A stretch of DNA of 63,598 nucleotides. It comes from Candidatus Latescibacterota bacterium (lineage in GTDB: Bacteria; Latescibacterota; UBA2968; UBA8231). The translations under genes were made by a program, and so were the position numbers. Positions 8,735 through 17,873 of the stretch are shown here, piece by piece. The notes below the pieces were generated by a model that saw nothing but the letters and a program-made list of their open reading frames with translations, had not been told where the DNA came from and did not search any database. Location of the stretch: contig JAJEGS010000046.1 of NCBI GenBank assembly GCA_022819745.1, positions 1 to 63,598 of the forward strand, in the 5' to 3' direction. Positions within the stretch are counted from its first letter, which is position 1; the number at the start of each line of letters is the position of its first letter.

Positions 8735-9321
8735 AATTGCAGCCGGGCAACTACGGCAAGGAGACCAGCTTTGAGGTCCGCACCTTCGACGCTGAGATGC
8801 CCCTCGACGAATACGCCCGCCTGCCCAAACATCCGCTCTATCTGGTACTCGACAATTTGCGCAGCGCCTTCAATGTCGGCTCGATCTTCCGCACAGCCGA
8901 CGCCGCCCGCTTGCAAGGCATCTACACCTGCGGCTACACGGCCCATCCTCCCCATCCCAAGCTCGACAAGACGGCGTTGGGCACCCTGTCGTACATCGAG
9001 ACCCGCCACTTTGCCACTACCCTCCAGGCCATTGAGCACTTGCGCACTCGTCAGGTGCCGGTGTGGGCGCTGGAGACGACATCGCACAGCCGCTGTTACA
9101 CCGAGTTAGCGTATCCGCGTCCCTTGGCCTTAATCGTGGGCAATGAGGCCCTCGGGGTCGATTGCGACGCACTCGAACGCTGCGACGAGTTGGTCGAGAT
9201 ACCCATGTACGGCTACAAAAACAGCCTCAATGTGGCCGCGGCCAGCGCCGTTCTCGTCTTTGAGGTCCTGCGCCAATGGCAGGCCGTCAGCCCGACCTAC
9301 CAGCCCACCACCCATGACTGA
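8731..9321 (+). CDS. SpoU/TrmH-family RNA 2'-O-methyltransferase
   Basis: Transfers methyl from S-adenosylmethionine to a ribose 2'-OH of tRNA or rRNA. The three SPOUT motifs are visible: motif 1 LDNLRSAFNVGSIFRTADA (about residues 44-62), motif 2 LALIVGNEALGVD with the glutamate of the GNE signature, and motif 3 IPMYGYKNSLNVAAASAVL, which builds the knot. It starts at GTG overlapping the preceding stop (GTGA) with GGAGGAAG just upstream. At 196 residues it is a minimal catalytic domain. It overlaps the ClC gene by 8 bp, so three genes are translationally coupled. Confidence 0.9.
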   Translation: MKLQPGNYGKETSFEVRTFDAEMPLDEYARLPKHPLYLVLDNLRSAFNVGSIFRTADAARLQGIYTCGYTAHPPHPKLDKTALGTLSYIETRHFATTLQAIEHLRTRQVPVWALETTSHSRCYTELAYPRPLALIVGNEALGVDCDALERCDELVEIPMYGYKNSLNVAAASAVLVFEVLRQWQAVSPTYQPTTHD

Positions 9322-11146
9322 AGCCGCCCCGCAGACTCGGGGGCTAGCCGCCCGCTTGCTCCGCGACTGGCTCGGCTTTGAGTTCGTCTCCCGCATCTAC
9401 CTCTACAGTGCGCTCATCGGCCTGATTGCCGGCTTGGGGGCCGTGTTATTTACCTACGGCCTCGAATTGGCCAAGTTCCTGCTAGTCGAGAAATTGGCTG
9501 GCTACCGCCAGATTCATCCCCACAACAGGGCGCTATTCGATTTCTCCTTCCTCGACGCGCCTACCTACGGAGAGTATTTGTGGCTGTTGTTGCTGCTACC
9601 GGCGCTGGGTGGCCTGCTCAGCGGCTACCTGACGCACCGCTTCGCGCCCGAAGCCCAAGGCGCGGGCACCGACGCCATGATCGATGCCTTCCACAACCAG
9701 CGCGGCCACATCCGCCCCATCGTCGCCCCGGTCAAGGCCCTGGCAACCATCGTCACGCTCGCCTCGGGTGGTGCCGCTGGTCAGCAAGGTCCTTTGGTGC
9801 ATATTGGCGCGGGCTTGGGCTCTTGGGTCGGCGACAAACTCAAGCTCTCGGTGGCCCAGCGGCGGATTTTGTTGCTGGCGGGCACAGCCGGCGGGTTGGG
9901 CGCAATTTTCCGCGCACCATTGGGCGCGGCGATTGCCAGCGTAGAAGTGCTCTACCGCGAAGACTTTGAAAGCGACGCGCTCATCCCCTGCGTCATCAGC
10001 TCCTTTGTCGCCTACGCTATCTACATAGCCGTCTTTGGTTTCTCACACATTTTCGCTCTGCCCGACCTGCTGTTCACCGATGTGCGCGAGTTGATTTTCT
10101 ATTTAGTCTTGGGATTTTTCTGCGCCTTGGTCGGCATTTTTTACGTCAAGACCCTGCGCTTTGCGCGCACCCTCTTTGACCGCCTGCCCCTGCCCCGCTA
10201 CTGGATCGTCTGCTGCGGGGGCTTGCTGGTGGGGGTGGCGGCCTTTATCGACCCGCAAGTGCTGGGCGATGGGTTTGGCGTCATTCAACGGGGGCTCGAC
10301 GGCGAACTCGCAATCCGCGCCTTCTTAGCCCTCGCCCTGCTCAAAATCCTCGCCTCTAGCTGCACAATCTCCAGCGGCGGCTCGGGCGGCGTCTTTGGCC
10401 CCTCGCTCTTTATCGGCGGGATGCTCGGCGGTGCCGTGGGCCTGCTGGGCCAACAGTACTTTCCCGACATCGTCCACCAACCGGCCGCTTATATCGTGGT
10501 GGGCATGGCCTCGTTTTTTGGCGCGGTGGCCAATACGCCGCTAGCGGCCCTGATTCTCGTCATCGAAATGAGCGGCTCCTACCACCTGCTGCCGCCGCTG
10601 ATGGTCGTCAGCGCCCTCGCGCTGATCTTCGCGCGCAACTTTTCCATCTACCAAAACCAAGTCCAAAACAAGTTCCACTCTCCGGCCCATATCAAAGACC
10701 TGACCGTCAACGTGTTACACGATCTCCAAGTCCGCGAAGTATTCCCCCGCCTCAAAAACACCTCCGAGGCCATCGTCAGCAATCGACTTTCCTACTTTTC
10801 CCTGAGTGCCCTAAGCAAAAAACTGGGCCATCTACACTTTGTCGTCACCGATGACGGCGGCGGCTTGCGCGGCATGATCAGCCTCGAAGACCTCGACCTG
10901 CCCGAAGACGAGATGCTGCGCAACCTAGTCCTCATTGAGGACATGGTCGTCGATGACGTCCGGCCCATTGATGCGGATGACAACCTGCACGAGGCTCTGC
11001 AAAAGCTGCTGGATTCTGGCTACGACAAGCTGCCGGTGATGAACACTACAGACGAAGGGGAAAGCGAGTTTTGGGGCTATCTGATGCACTCAGATCTGAT
11101 GCGGGTGTACCACGAGGAAGTCATTCGGTTGGAGGGACAGGATTGA
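9314..11146 (+). CDS. ClC-family chloride channel/transporter with tandem CBS domains
   Basis: 610 residues: a multi-helix ClC core (about residues 25-445) followed by two CBS domains (about 465-605). The chloride-path elements are recognisable: GAGTD in place of GSGIP near residue 118, SGGSGGVFGPSLFIGG near residue 355, and the helix-N loop. The position of the external gate glutamate (G-K/R-E-G-P) reads GQQGP, so Gln158 replaces glutamate. The start ATG at 9314 lies within the methyltransferase stop region; the longer upstream frame is only an overlap with that gene. The CBS pair probably senses adenine nucleotides. It is convergent with the TPR gene, overlapping by 26 bp. Confidence 0.9.
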   Translation: MTEAAPQTRGLAARLLRDWLGFEFVSRIYLYSALIGLIAGLGAVLFTYGLELAKFLLVEKLAGYRQIHPHNRALFDFSFLDAPTYGEYLWLLLLLPALGGLLSGYLTHRFAPEAQGAGTDAMIDAFHNQRGHIRPIVAPVKALATIVTLASGGAAGQQGPLVHIGAGLGSWVGDKLKLSVAQRRILLLAGTAGGLGAIFRAPLGAAIASVEVLYREDFESDALIPCVISSFVAYAIYIAVFGFSHIFALPDLLFTDVRELIFYLVLGFFCALVGIFYVKTLRFARTLFDRLPLPRYWIVCCGGLLVGVAAFIDPQVLGDGFGVIQRGLDGELAIRAFLALALLKILASSCTISSGGSGGVFGPSLFIGGMLGGAVGLLGQQYFPDIVHQPAAYIVVGMASFFGAVANTPLAALILVIEMSGSYHLLPPLMVVSALALIFARNFSIYQNQVQNKFHSPAHIKDLTVNVLHDLQVREVFPRLKNTSEAIVSNRLSYFSLSALSKKLGHLHFVVTDDGGGLRGMISLEDLDLPEDEMLRNLVLIEDMVVDDVRPIDADDNLHEALQKLLDSGYDKLPVMNTTDEGESEFWGYLMHSDLMRVYHEEVIRLEGQD

Positions 11147-12320
11147 CCTCCTCATTTGCGCCTTCTCGATAGGGCGCGTGCAGATAGTGTTTCGCTCGTT
11201 GGTGGCTGTCCGCGTGGTCGGGCAAGCGCCGCACCCGCTGGTAGCGCAGCACCGCGTCCTCGCGGCGGCCGGCTAGGTCGTGTACTTGGCCGAGCAGCAG
11301 GTTGGCCAGCACGGCAAACGCTAAGTCTCGCTTGCGCTCGGAATTGGCGGCGAGGCTATCAGTTGTCGCTAGATGGTCGGCGGCCTCTGGAAAGCGCCGT
11401 TCAAAATAAGCGTATTTGCCTGCGTAGTAATGCGCCTCCAAGCGACCGTGGAGGTGATAGCCGGTCTGGCCGGCCAAGCTGCGCCGCACGTATTCTTCGT
11501 ACAGAGCCACGCCCGATCGCCAGCGGCCGAGTTCGACCATAAGCCGCGCAGTGTAGCGGTGGAAGACGGCGTTGTCGGGGTAGCGCACGTAGAGTTCCTC
11601 GAAATAGGGCAGTGCTCTGCGGTTGTCCTTTTCAAAAATCCGGTAGATCTGGCCGAGGAAGTAGGCGGCCTCAGTGCTAGCGTAGGCTCCCTCGCTGGCG
11701 ACTTCCTTGAGCTGCTGGAGGCCCAGCAAGCGATCTCCGTCGGGCAAAAAGGCCATGATTGGACGAAGAATTCGGTGGCGTTGGGGCATGACCTCGGCGA
11801 AGTAGTGATATAGGCCCTGGCCAAAGAGGATGTCCTTGTTGGTCGGCTCGAGCTGACGGCTCTTCTTCAGGAGGGGTAGGCCGCGCAATCCGTCGCGCGC
11901 TGCCCTTAGGTACTGCTCTCTGTCGCCGTACAGGCGGCCGCGGAAACCAATGGCACCGCCCTTGAAGAGAATCGCGTCGAAGTCCATCGGGTCTTCTTTT
12001 AGACGCCGGTCGCAGACCTCAATGCACTGCTTGAGCCGGGCGTGGAACTCTGCGTCGTGGGTTTTGTCGGGCAAGTCGATGAGGATTCGCCACCAAGAAA
12101 CCATCGCGCGAAAGAAGTAGCCGAGCGGGTTGTCCGGCTCGGCCGCGACGATGTCCTGAAAGTGGCGTTCGGCCTCCTCAAAGCGCAGATTGTAGATCAG
12201 GTCTATGCCCCGCTGAATGCGCGCATCAAAGCCGCGCATCGTATAGGTGTCCTCGCTCCAAGCGGGCAGAACCAGTGAGCAGCAGAGCAAAACCGCGCCT
12301 ATGGGGCGTAGTGCATTCAA
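11121..12320 (-). CDS. Secreted tetratricopeptide-repeat protein
   Basis: 399 residues with a signal peptide (VLLCCSLVLPAWS). Helix pairs with the TPR spacing fill most of the protein: DLIYNLRFEEAERHFQDIV, then AYFLGQIYRIFEKDNRRAL, YFEELYVRYPDNAVF, YYAGKYAYFERRFPEAADHL and LLGQVHDLAGRREDAVLRY. It is probably a periplasmic scaffold. The 3' end overlaps the 3' end of the ClC gene on the other strand by 26 bp. A mobile-element remnant begins about 30 bp upstream of its start. Confidence 0.78.
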   Translation of the reverse strand: MNALRPIGAVLLCCSLVLPAWSEDTYTMRGFDARIQRGIDLIYNLRFEEAERHFQDIVAAEPDNPLGYFFRAMVSWWRILIDLPDKTHDAEFHARLKQCIEVCDRRLKEDPMDFDAILFKGGAIGFRGRLYGDREQYLRAARDGLRGLPLLKKSRQLEPTNKDILFGQGLYHYFAEVMPQRHRILRPIMAFLPDGDRLLGLQQLKEVASEGAYASTEAAYFLGQIYRIFEKDNRRALPYFEELYVRYPDNAVFHRYTARLMVELGRWRSGVALYEEYVRRSLAGQTGYHLHGRLEAHYYAGKYAYFERRFPEAADHLATTDSLAANSERKRDLAFAVLANLLLGQVHDLAGRREDAVLRYQRVRRLPDHADSHQRAKHYLHAPYREGANEEVNPVPPTE

Positions 12321-12349
12321 GGAACAGACCTCATGGCTTAACAGTAAAA

Positions 12350-12505
12350 CCTAAGTACACGACAGTAGAAGCGGTATGAGATGCTTCGCTTCGCTCAGCA
12401 TGACAACATGAAGCGTCAGCACCTGTCATGCTGAGCGGAGCAAAGCGGAGTCGAAACATCTTATTCCTCAATGCCCATGCGTAACGTTACTGGCGTGTAC
12501 TAAGC
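12350..12505. mobile_element. 156-bp non-autonomous element with IS4-like ends (MITE)
   Basis: The left end 12350-12367 is identical over 18 bp to the terminal repeat of the insertion sequence at 28506-29677. The right end 12488-12505 matches the inverted form at 15 of 18 positions. The flanks AGTAAAA (12343-12349) and AGTGAAA (12506-12512) agree at 6 of 7 bases, the same duplication length as that element. The interior (12368-12480) is a large palindrome related to the copy at 13976. No coding capacity. It is best read as a miniature element once mobilised by the IS4-like transposase, now slightly decayed. Confidence 0.72.
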
Positions 12506-12551
12506 AGTGAAACAAAAACCAAGCCGTTCAAGAGTAGGATAAAAACGAACT

Positions 12552-13934
12552 ATGGCAACTGTGCAATGCGACATCGCGATCATCGGCGGCGGCTCGGCCG
12601 GGTACGCCGCAGCGCGCACGGCCCACGCAGCCGGCGCAAATGTCGCGGTTATCGATCAAGGTCCCTGGGGGGGGCTGTGCATTCTGCGCGGCTGTATGCC
12701 CAGCAAGGCGATCCTGCGCTCCGCCGAAATAGCCTCGCATCTAGGCCGCGCCGCCGAGTTCGGCCTAGCACCGGTGGAAGTCCGCGCGGATTTAGCCGCC
12801 ATCGTCGAGCGCAAGGCGCGGCTGGTCGCCGACTTTGCCGCCTATCGCCGCGAGCAACTAAGCGACGGCCGCTTCGCGCTCTACGAAGCGCGCGGCCGCT
12901 TCCTCTCGCCGCAGAAGCTCCAGGCCGACAACGACATCATTGAGGCCGGGCATTTCATCATCGCCACCGGCTCCACGCCTCACCACATCCCAATACCAGG
13001 GCTGGACCAAGTCGGCTACCTCACCAGCGACGAGATTCTCGACCTGCGCCAGCAGCCAGCGAGCCTCCTCGTCCTCGGCGGCGGCGCGGTTGCCGTCGAG
13101 TTGGCCCAGTTCTTTCAGCGCATTGGCACGCAGGTGACGCTCATCCAGCGCAGCGATCACATTCTCTCCGCTGGCGACGAGGATTTGGCGCGACCAGTTG
13201 AAGCACACTTCCGCGAGGAAGGCATGGAGGTGTACACTGGCACCCAACTGCGCCAATTCACCGAGGAAAACGGGCGCAAGACGGCGCATTTTTCCCACGG
13301 CGGCGCAGAAAAAACAGCCTCGGCAGATCTCATTCTCCAAGCCCTCGGCCGCCGCCCACTCATCGACGAATTGGGCTTGGACCAGGCTGGCGTCGAGGTC
13401 GCCGACGGGCGCATTGTCGTCGATGCGGCCATGCGCACCAGCCAGCCCCACATCTACGCCGTCGGCGACGTCAACGGCGAGCACGAAATCGTCCACATCG
13501 CCATTGAGCAAGGCGAGATCGCCGCGTACAATGCCACGCATCCCGACCGCCCCGAGCACCGCTTCGACGACCGTCTCAACGCGCTGGTCGTATTTACCGA
13601 CCCGCAGGTGGCCAGCGTCGGCCTCAGCGAGCGGGACTGCCGCGCTGCGGACCGGCCCTATTTGGTCGCCAGCTACCCTTTTGACGACCACGGCAAGTCG
13701 CTGACCATGGGCGAGACCTGCGGCCACGTAAAAATCCTCTGCGACCCGCGCTCGGGCGAAGTGCTCGGCGGCCACATTGTCGGGCCGGAGGCCGGTGAGC
13801 TGATCCACGCGCTGATCGCGGTGATGTACTTTCGAGGGACTGTGCAGGATTTTGCTAAAATGCCCCATTATCATCCGACCTTGGCGGAGATTCTCACCTA
13901 TCCAGCCGAGGAATTGGCGGATCAGTTGGGGTAG
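12552..13934 (+). CDS. Pyridine-nucleotide-disulfide oxidoreductase (dihydrolipoamide dehydrogenase/mercuric-reductase-like)
   Basis: 460-residue FAD flavoprotein. The FAD-binding GGGSAGYAAARTAHAAG is at 12-28, the redox-active pair is Cys43/Cys48 in CILRGCMPSK, the NAD(P)-binding GGGAVAVELAQFFQRIG is in the middle, the second FAD contact is YAVGDVN, and the dimer interface carries the His of MPHYHPTLAEI. It therefore shuttles electrons between NAD(P)H and a disulfide or small oxidant. It is not next to 2-oxoacid dehydrogenase genes and lacks a mercury-binding amino-terminal domain, so the partner is open. Palindromic repeats lie on both sides of the gene. Confidence 0.88.
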   Translation: MATVQCDIAIIGGGSAGYAAARTAHAAGANVAVIDQGPWGGLCILRGCMPSKAILRSAEIASHLGRAAEFGLAPVEVRADLAAIVERKARLVADFAAYRREQLSDGRFALYEARGRFLSPQKLQADNDIIEAGHFIIATGSTPHHIPIPGLDQVGYLTSDEILDLRQQPASLLVLGGGAVAVELAQFFQRIGTQVTLIQRSDHILSAGDEDLARPVEAHFREEGMEVYTGTQLRQFTEENGRKTAHFSHGGAEKTASADLILQALGRRPLIDELGLDQAGVEVADGRIVVDAAMRTSQPHIYAVGDVNGEHEIVHIAIEQGEIAAYNATHPDRPEHRFDDRLNALVVFTDPQVASVGLSERDCRAADRPYLVASYPFDDHGKSLTMGETCGHVKILCDPRSGEVLGGHIVGPEAGELIHALIAVMYFRGTVQDFAKMPHYHPTLAEILTYPAEELADQLG

Positions 13935-13975
13935 GAACGTCTCTTGTGAGTGCCCTATATTAGACTAAAATTACG

Positions 13976-14087
13976 GAAGCGGTATAAGATGCTTCGCTTA
14001 GCATGACAGCATGGGGCGTCAACACTTGTCATGCTGAGCGGAGCAAAGCGGAGTCGAAGCATCTTATACCTCGATGCCATACGCAAC
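13976..14087. repeat. Palindromic repeat, second copy
   Basis: Copy of the palindrome within the element at 12368-12480. Both begin GAAGCGGTATRAGATGCTTC, share the core TGTCATGCTGAGCGGAGC and end near ATGCC. The arms (GATGCTTCGC...GCATGACA and TGTCATGCTGAGC...GAAGCATC) can fold into a long hairpin. This copy has no IS-type ends. It lies between the flavin reductase and GMC genes and may act as a terminator-like or REP-type sequence. Confidence 0.75.
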
Positions 14088-14125
14088 ATCCATTCTAGAG
14101 GATTAGAGCTACAAAGGGAGTCGTT

Positions 14126-15691
14126 ATGTCTGCGTCTTACGATGTCGTCATTGCCGGGGCGGGAGCAGCGGGAGCGGTGCTTGCGGCGCGGCTCAGCGAG
14201 GATCGGAGTCGGTCGGTCTTGCTGCTGGAGGCCGGGCCGGATTTTGCTGCGGTTGAAGACTTGCCCGAGGAGATTCACTATGCGTATGGGCGCGATCGCA
14301 ATATCTGGGATCGCGCCTTTGGCTTGGGCACTCGATTTGGCTGGGAGTATCGCGCCCGGGCCACGGACTTGCGCCCCGATATGTTTGTGCCGCGCGGCAA
14401 AATCGTCGGCGGGTCGAGTGCGGTCAACGCACAGATTTTTCTGCGCGGGGTGCCCCAAGACTACGACTCGTGGGCCGCAGCGGGCAACGACCTGTGGAGC
14501 CACGATGCCCTGTTGCCCTTTTTGTGCCGTCTCGAATCCGACCCGGACTACGGCGACGCTCCCTATCACGGTGCCGACGGTCCCATCCGCGCCCGGCGGT
14601 TCAAAGATCGCGAACTCAACCCCGAGCACCGCGCCTTCTACGAGGCCGCGCTCGCCGCTGGCTACCCCGACTGCCCCGACCACAACGACCCTGATTCTAC
14701 TGGCGTCGGCCCCTTGGCCCTCAACAACGCCGAGAGCATCCGCTGGAGCACCAATATCGGCTACCTCGACCCGGCACGCGGTCGCTCCAACCTCACCATT
14801 CAAGCCAACACCCACGTCCACCGCGTACTCTTTGACGGCCAGCGCGCCACCGGTCTGCTCGTCGAGCGCGACGGTGCCCTCTCCACGGTCCACGGCGGAG
14901 AAATCGTGCTGTGCGGCGGGGCGATTGGTTCGCCGCAGACGCTCTTGCTGTCGGGCGTTGGGCCATCCGCGCACTTGGAGGCCATGGGTGTTGACGTGGT
15001 GTGCGACCTGCCCGGCGTCGGCCAGAATCTGCGCGACCATCCGCAAGTGAGCGTAACGCTGCGGGCCAAGAACGAATACCTCGGCGACGGCACGGAGCCT
15101 CGGCTGCAAATCGGTCTGCGCTACACGGCCGCCGGATCGGATTTGCGCAACGACATGTTCATTATCCCGGCCTCCTTTGCCACGACCGAGGGCTACTACA
15201 CCTCGTCGCATTCCAAACCCTTGGGCTTTTACTTGGTCGGCTGCATCTATTTGGCCGAGGGAAAAGGTGAGCTCAAACTGGCTTCCACCGACCCCCATGT
15301 GCAGCCCGTGCTCGACTACAACTACTTGGACGAGCCTTCAGACTGCCGCCGCCTGCGCGAATCCATCCGCATCATCATCGACCTGCTCAACCACGATGCG
15401 CTCAACGCCCTCGTCGTCGAGCGCATCGGCCCCACCGACGCCGAACTCGACACCGACGCCGCGCTCGACGAGTGGATGCGGCGCGAAGTGGGCACCAGCC
15501 ACCACGTCTCCTCGACCTGCAAGATGGGACCAGCGAGCGACGCAATGGCCGTCGTCGATCAGCACAGCCGAGTACACGGCCTCGAAAACCTGCGCGTCGC
15601 CGACGCAGCCATCATGCCCGACTGCGTGCGCGCCAACACCAACATCACCTCCATGGCCATTGGCGAGCGCATCGCCGATCTCATGCGTTGA
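14126..15691 (+). CDS. GMC-family FAD oxidoreductase (choline/alcohol dehydrogenase-like)
   Basis: 521 residues of the glucose-methanol-choline oxidoreductase family. The amino-terminal FAD motif is VVIAGAGAAGAVLAARLSED (residues 5-24). GMC signature 1 region is PRGKIVGGSSAVNAQIFLRG, signature 2 is GAIGSPQTLLLSGVGP, and the active-site histidine is in GTSHHVSSTCKMG near residue 460, with the carboxyl-terminal LRVADAAIMP...NTNITSMAIGERIADL. These oxidise primary alcohols or sugars. It has a good GGAG ribosome site. With the neighbouring Gfo/Idh and isomerase genes it suggests polyol or sugar oxidation. Confidence 0.92.
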   Translation: MSASYDVVIAGAGAAGAVLAARLSEDRSRSVLLLEAGPDFAAVEDLPEEIHYAYGRDRNIWDRAFGLGTRFGWEYRARATDLRPDMFVPRGKIVGGSSAVNAQIFLRGVPQDYDSWAAAGNDLWSHDALLPFLCRLESDPDYGDAPYHGADGPIRARRFKDRELNPEHRAFYEAALAAGYPDCPDHNDPDSTGVGPLALNNAESIRWSTNIGYLDPARGRSNLTIQANTHVHRVLFDGQRATGLLVERDGALSTVHGGEIVLCGGAIGSPQTLLLSGVGPSAHLEAMGVDVVCDLPGVGQNLRDHPQVSVTLRAKNEYLGDGTEPRLQIGLRYTAAGSDLRNDMFIIPASFATTEGYYTSSHSKPLGFYLVGCIYLAEGKGELKLASTDPHVQPVLDYNYLDEPSDCRRLRESIRIIIDLLNHDALNALVVERIGPTDAELDTDAALDEWMRREVGTSHHVSSTCKMGPASDAMAVVDQHSRVHGLENLRVADAAIMPDCVRANTNITSMAIGERIADLMR

Positions 15692-15788
15692 AAGAAGTTT
15701 TGGCGATCATCGGCGACTTTGGTAACCCGTGTGGCGTACTAAAGCCGCCAGAAGCTATTTCTTGCTTTAGAGAACGCGAAAAAGCACC

Positions 15789-16871
15789 CTAGCCCATCCG
15801 CAACGCCCGATTCCCCAGCGGCAAATCCACCCGCCTATTGCCCTGCCGATGCGACTCCCGCAAGCCAATGGCAATCTCCAACGCCTCGTGCCCAAATTCC
15901 CCCGGGCAAATCCGCTCTTCCCCCTCCTCAATCGCCCGACAGACGCCCTCTATGGCATCGACCATGGACGAGCGCGGATGCCACGGGTTGGGAAACGGCC
16001 GCTGGATCGGCTCGCCAGTCTCTGGATGCGCCCCCCACAACTCGAATTGCGCGTGGGCATTGCGCGAGACGATCATCCCGCGCTCGCCGATAAACTCCAA
16101 GGTCCACCCATGCCCCGAGCGGTCGGCGCGGGAATTCAAAAAGCCGCGCACTCCGTTGGCGTAGGCAATGTAGCCCGAGCCAGATAAATCCCGATCGGCC
16201 GCGGCCTGCGCGTCGTCGTCCATCTCGCCCACCACCCACTCGGCCGGCGCTCCGGCAAACAGCCGAAACAAGGCCAGCGTATGGCTTTGCAGATTCGACA
16301 GGGTGTGTGGGCTGTGGCAGACCATGGAGCGCAACCGGCCAATCGCGCCGTCGGCTATGGCCTGACGCGCATTGGTGTACCAGTTGTACCAGTTGAGATG
16401 GCAGGCGATGGATAGAATTGTGCCGCTTGCCTTGCACGCCGCGATCATGGCATCGGCCTCGGCCAAGGTGCGGCACATCGGTTTGGTGGCAAAAATCGCC
16501 CGCACCCCGGCCTCGGCTAGGCCGATGACCACCTCGGCGCGCTCGTCGGGCCGCGTCGTCACCGCCACTACGTCGGGCTGCTCTTGGGCGACCAACTCGC
16601 GGTAGTCTTCGTACAGGGCGTCCACCCCCCAGCGCTGGGCAAAGTCGTCCAACTTGGCTCGGTCCACGTCGGCCGCGCCGATCAACTCAATGCCCCGCGC
16701 TTCGATCATGGCCGGGGCGTGTGCCCACGGCCAGGGATAGTGCGGCATCCCAATGTGCTCGTCGTCAATGGTGCTGCCCATCCGCCCGCAGCCGACCACT
16801 GCGCCGCGATACGATCCACGCGGCTGCGTCGCCGCGATCTGTTCATAGGCTTTGCCCAACGGTTGTGCCAT
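15789..16871 (-). CDS. Gfo/Idh/MocA-family oxidoreductase
   Basis: Predicted NAD(P)-dependent sugar/inositol dehydrogenase, 360 residues. Rossmann motif AVVGCGRMGSTIDDEH lies near residue 24, AIFATKPMC with the conserved Lys-Pro near 115, and a second domain carries CHLNWYNWY and DLSGSGYIAYANG. The start at 16871 is chosen for the AGAGGAGATACGAC ribosome site directly before it; the frame also opens 81 bp further upstream. It is divergent from the sugar isomerase-like gene across a 129-bp promoter region and paralogous to the dehydrogenase at 7697. Confidence 0.88.
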   Translation of the reverse strand: MAQPLGKAYEQIAATQPRGSYRGAVVGCGRMGSTIDDEHIGMPHYPWPWAHAPAMIEARGIELIGAADVDRAKLDDFAQRWGVDALYEDYRELVAQEQPDVVAVTTRPDERAEVVIGLAEAGVRAIFATKPMCRTLAEADAMIAACKASGTILSIACHLNWYNWYTNARQAIADGAIGRLRSMVCHSPHTLSNLQSHTLALFRLFAGAPAEWVVGEMDDDAQAAADRDLSGSGYIAYANGVRGFLNSRADRSGHGWTLEFIGERGMIVSRNAHAQFELWGAHPETGEPIQRPFPNPWHPRSSMVDAIEGVCRAIEEGEERICPGEFGHEALEIAIGLRESHRQGNRRVDLPLGNRALRMG

Positions 16872-17000
16872 GTCGTATCTCCTCTGCGTAAAATTGCTAA
16901 AAAGGGTCTGATTAACTAGAATTAAGATGTGCACTTTGCTTCCTCCGACCAAGGAAGAAGCCTCCCATGTACGTCGATATTCAGTAATTTAATTTGAGCC

Positions 17001-17813
17001 ATGCGCCTTGCTTTTTACACCTATAGCTACACCGACCGGCTCGAAATGCCGCTCGAGCCGGCACTGAAAAAAATCGCCGCTACTGGCTACGACGGCATCG
17101 ACATTTCGGGGACCCACGGGCCGTCGGCAGACCCGCGCTCAGTGACGCCCGAGTTGCGCACGCAGACGCGGAGCATTGCCGAGCGGCTGGGCCTCACCAT
17201 CGAAGCCGTCATCACCCACGCCAATCTCGCCGATTCGCTCTTTACCGACGAACCGCTCGACCTCAAGGGGTCGGTCGATTTGGCTGTGGACGTCGGCGCA
17301 CCGCTCGTCGTCTTCCACATGGGCGGTCCCAAAGACGACGACGCTCAGCGAGCCGAGGCTTGGCGGCGAGTAGTCGCCTATCTCCAAGACGCGCTTGCCT
17401 ACGCAGTGCCCCGCAATGTGCAGTTGGCAGTCGATGGCGTGTGGGCCGGTTGGCTCACCGACACCCCCGAGCGCTTCTTGGAGCTGCACGACGAGGTCGG
17501 CAGCGCGTCCTTTGGCATCAATTTCGATCCGTGCTATCTGACGCTCCTCGGGTTGGATCCGGTCGCGGTCGCCCATCAGTGGCAGGGACGCATCGTCCAC
17601 GCCCACCTCAAGGACCACATCGGCACCTATCCCGACTGGGACCACAAAATTCCCGGTCGTGGAAGCCTCGACTATCCGCGCATCGTGCAGGGGCTCCAAG
17701 ACATCGGTTTTGCTGCAGCCATGGCGATAGAGACGTTTGTCACCATGGATTTCGACGAATCCTGCGCGGTCGGCTACGCAGCGTTGGCACCGGCGCTGAG
17801 CAGGGGCCGCTAG
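17001..17813 (+). CDS. Sugar phosphate isomerase/epimerase-like TIM-barrel protein
   Basis: 270 residues of the xylose-isomerase-like (AP endonuclease 2) TIM-barrel superfamily. Metal-ligand strands appear at FGINFDPCYLTLLG, HAHLKDHIG and AMAIETFVTM, with an early GYDGIDISG strand. Members isomerise or epimerise sugars or dehydrate inositol derivatives. It is divergent from the Gfo/Idh dehydrogenase, a common pairing in polyol catabolism. The next 60 bp lead into the defence island, so this gene marks its left border. Confidence 0.85.
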   Translation: MRLAFYTYSYTDRLEMPLEPALKKIAATGYDGIDISGTHGPSADPRSVTPELRTQTRSIAERLGLTIEAVITHANLADSLFTDEPLDLKGSVDLAVDVGAPLVVFHMGGPKDDDAQRAEAWRRVVAYLQDALAYAVPRNVQLAVDGVWAGWLTDTPERFLELHDEVGSASFGINFDPCYLTLLGLDPVAVAHQWQGRIVHAHLKDHIGTYPDWDHKIPGRGSLDYPRIVQGLQDIGFAAAMAIETFVTMDFDESCAVGYAALAPALSRGR

Positions 17814-17873
17814 CGTATCTTCTCTAGCGCGGGGATTCGGCAGAGGTCCACTGGAGAGCCTGAACAAAAGAAG

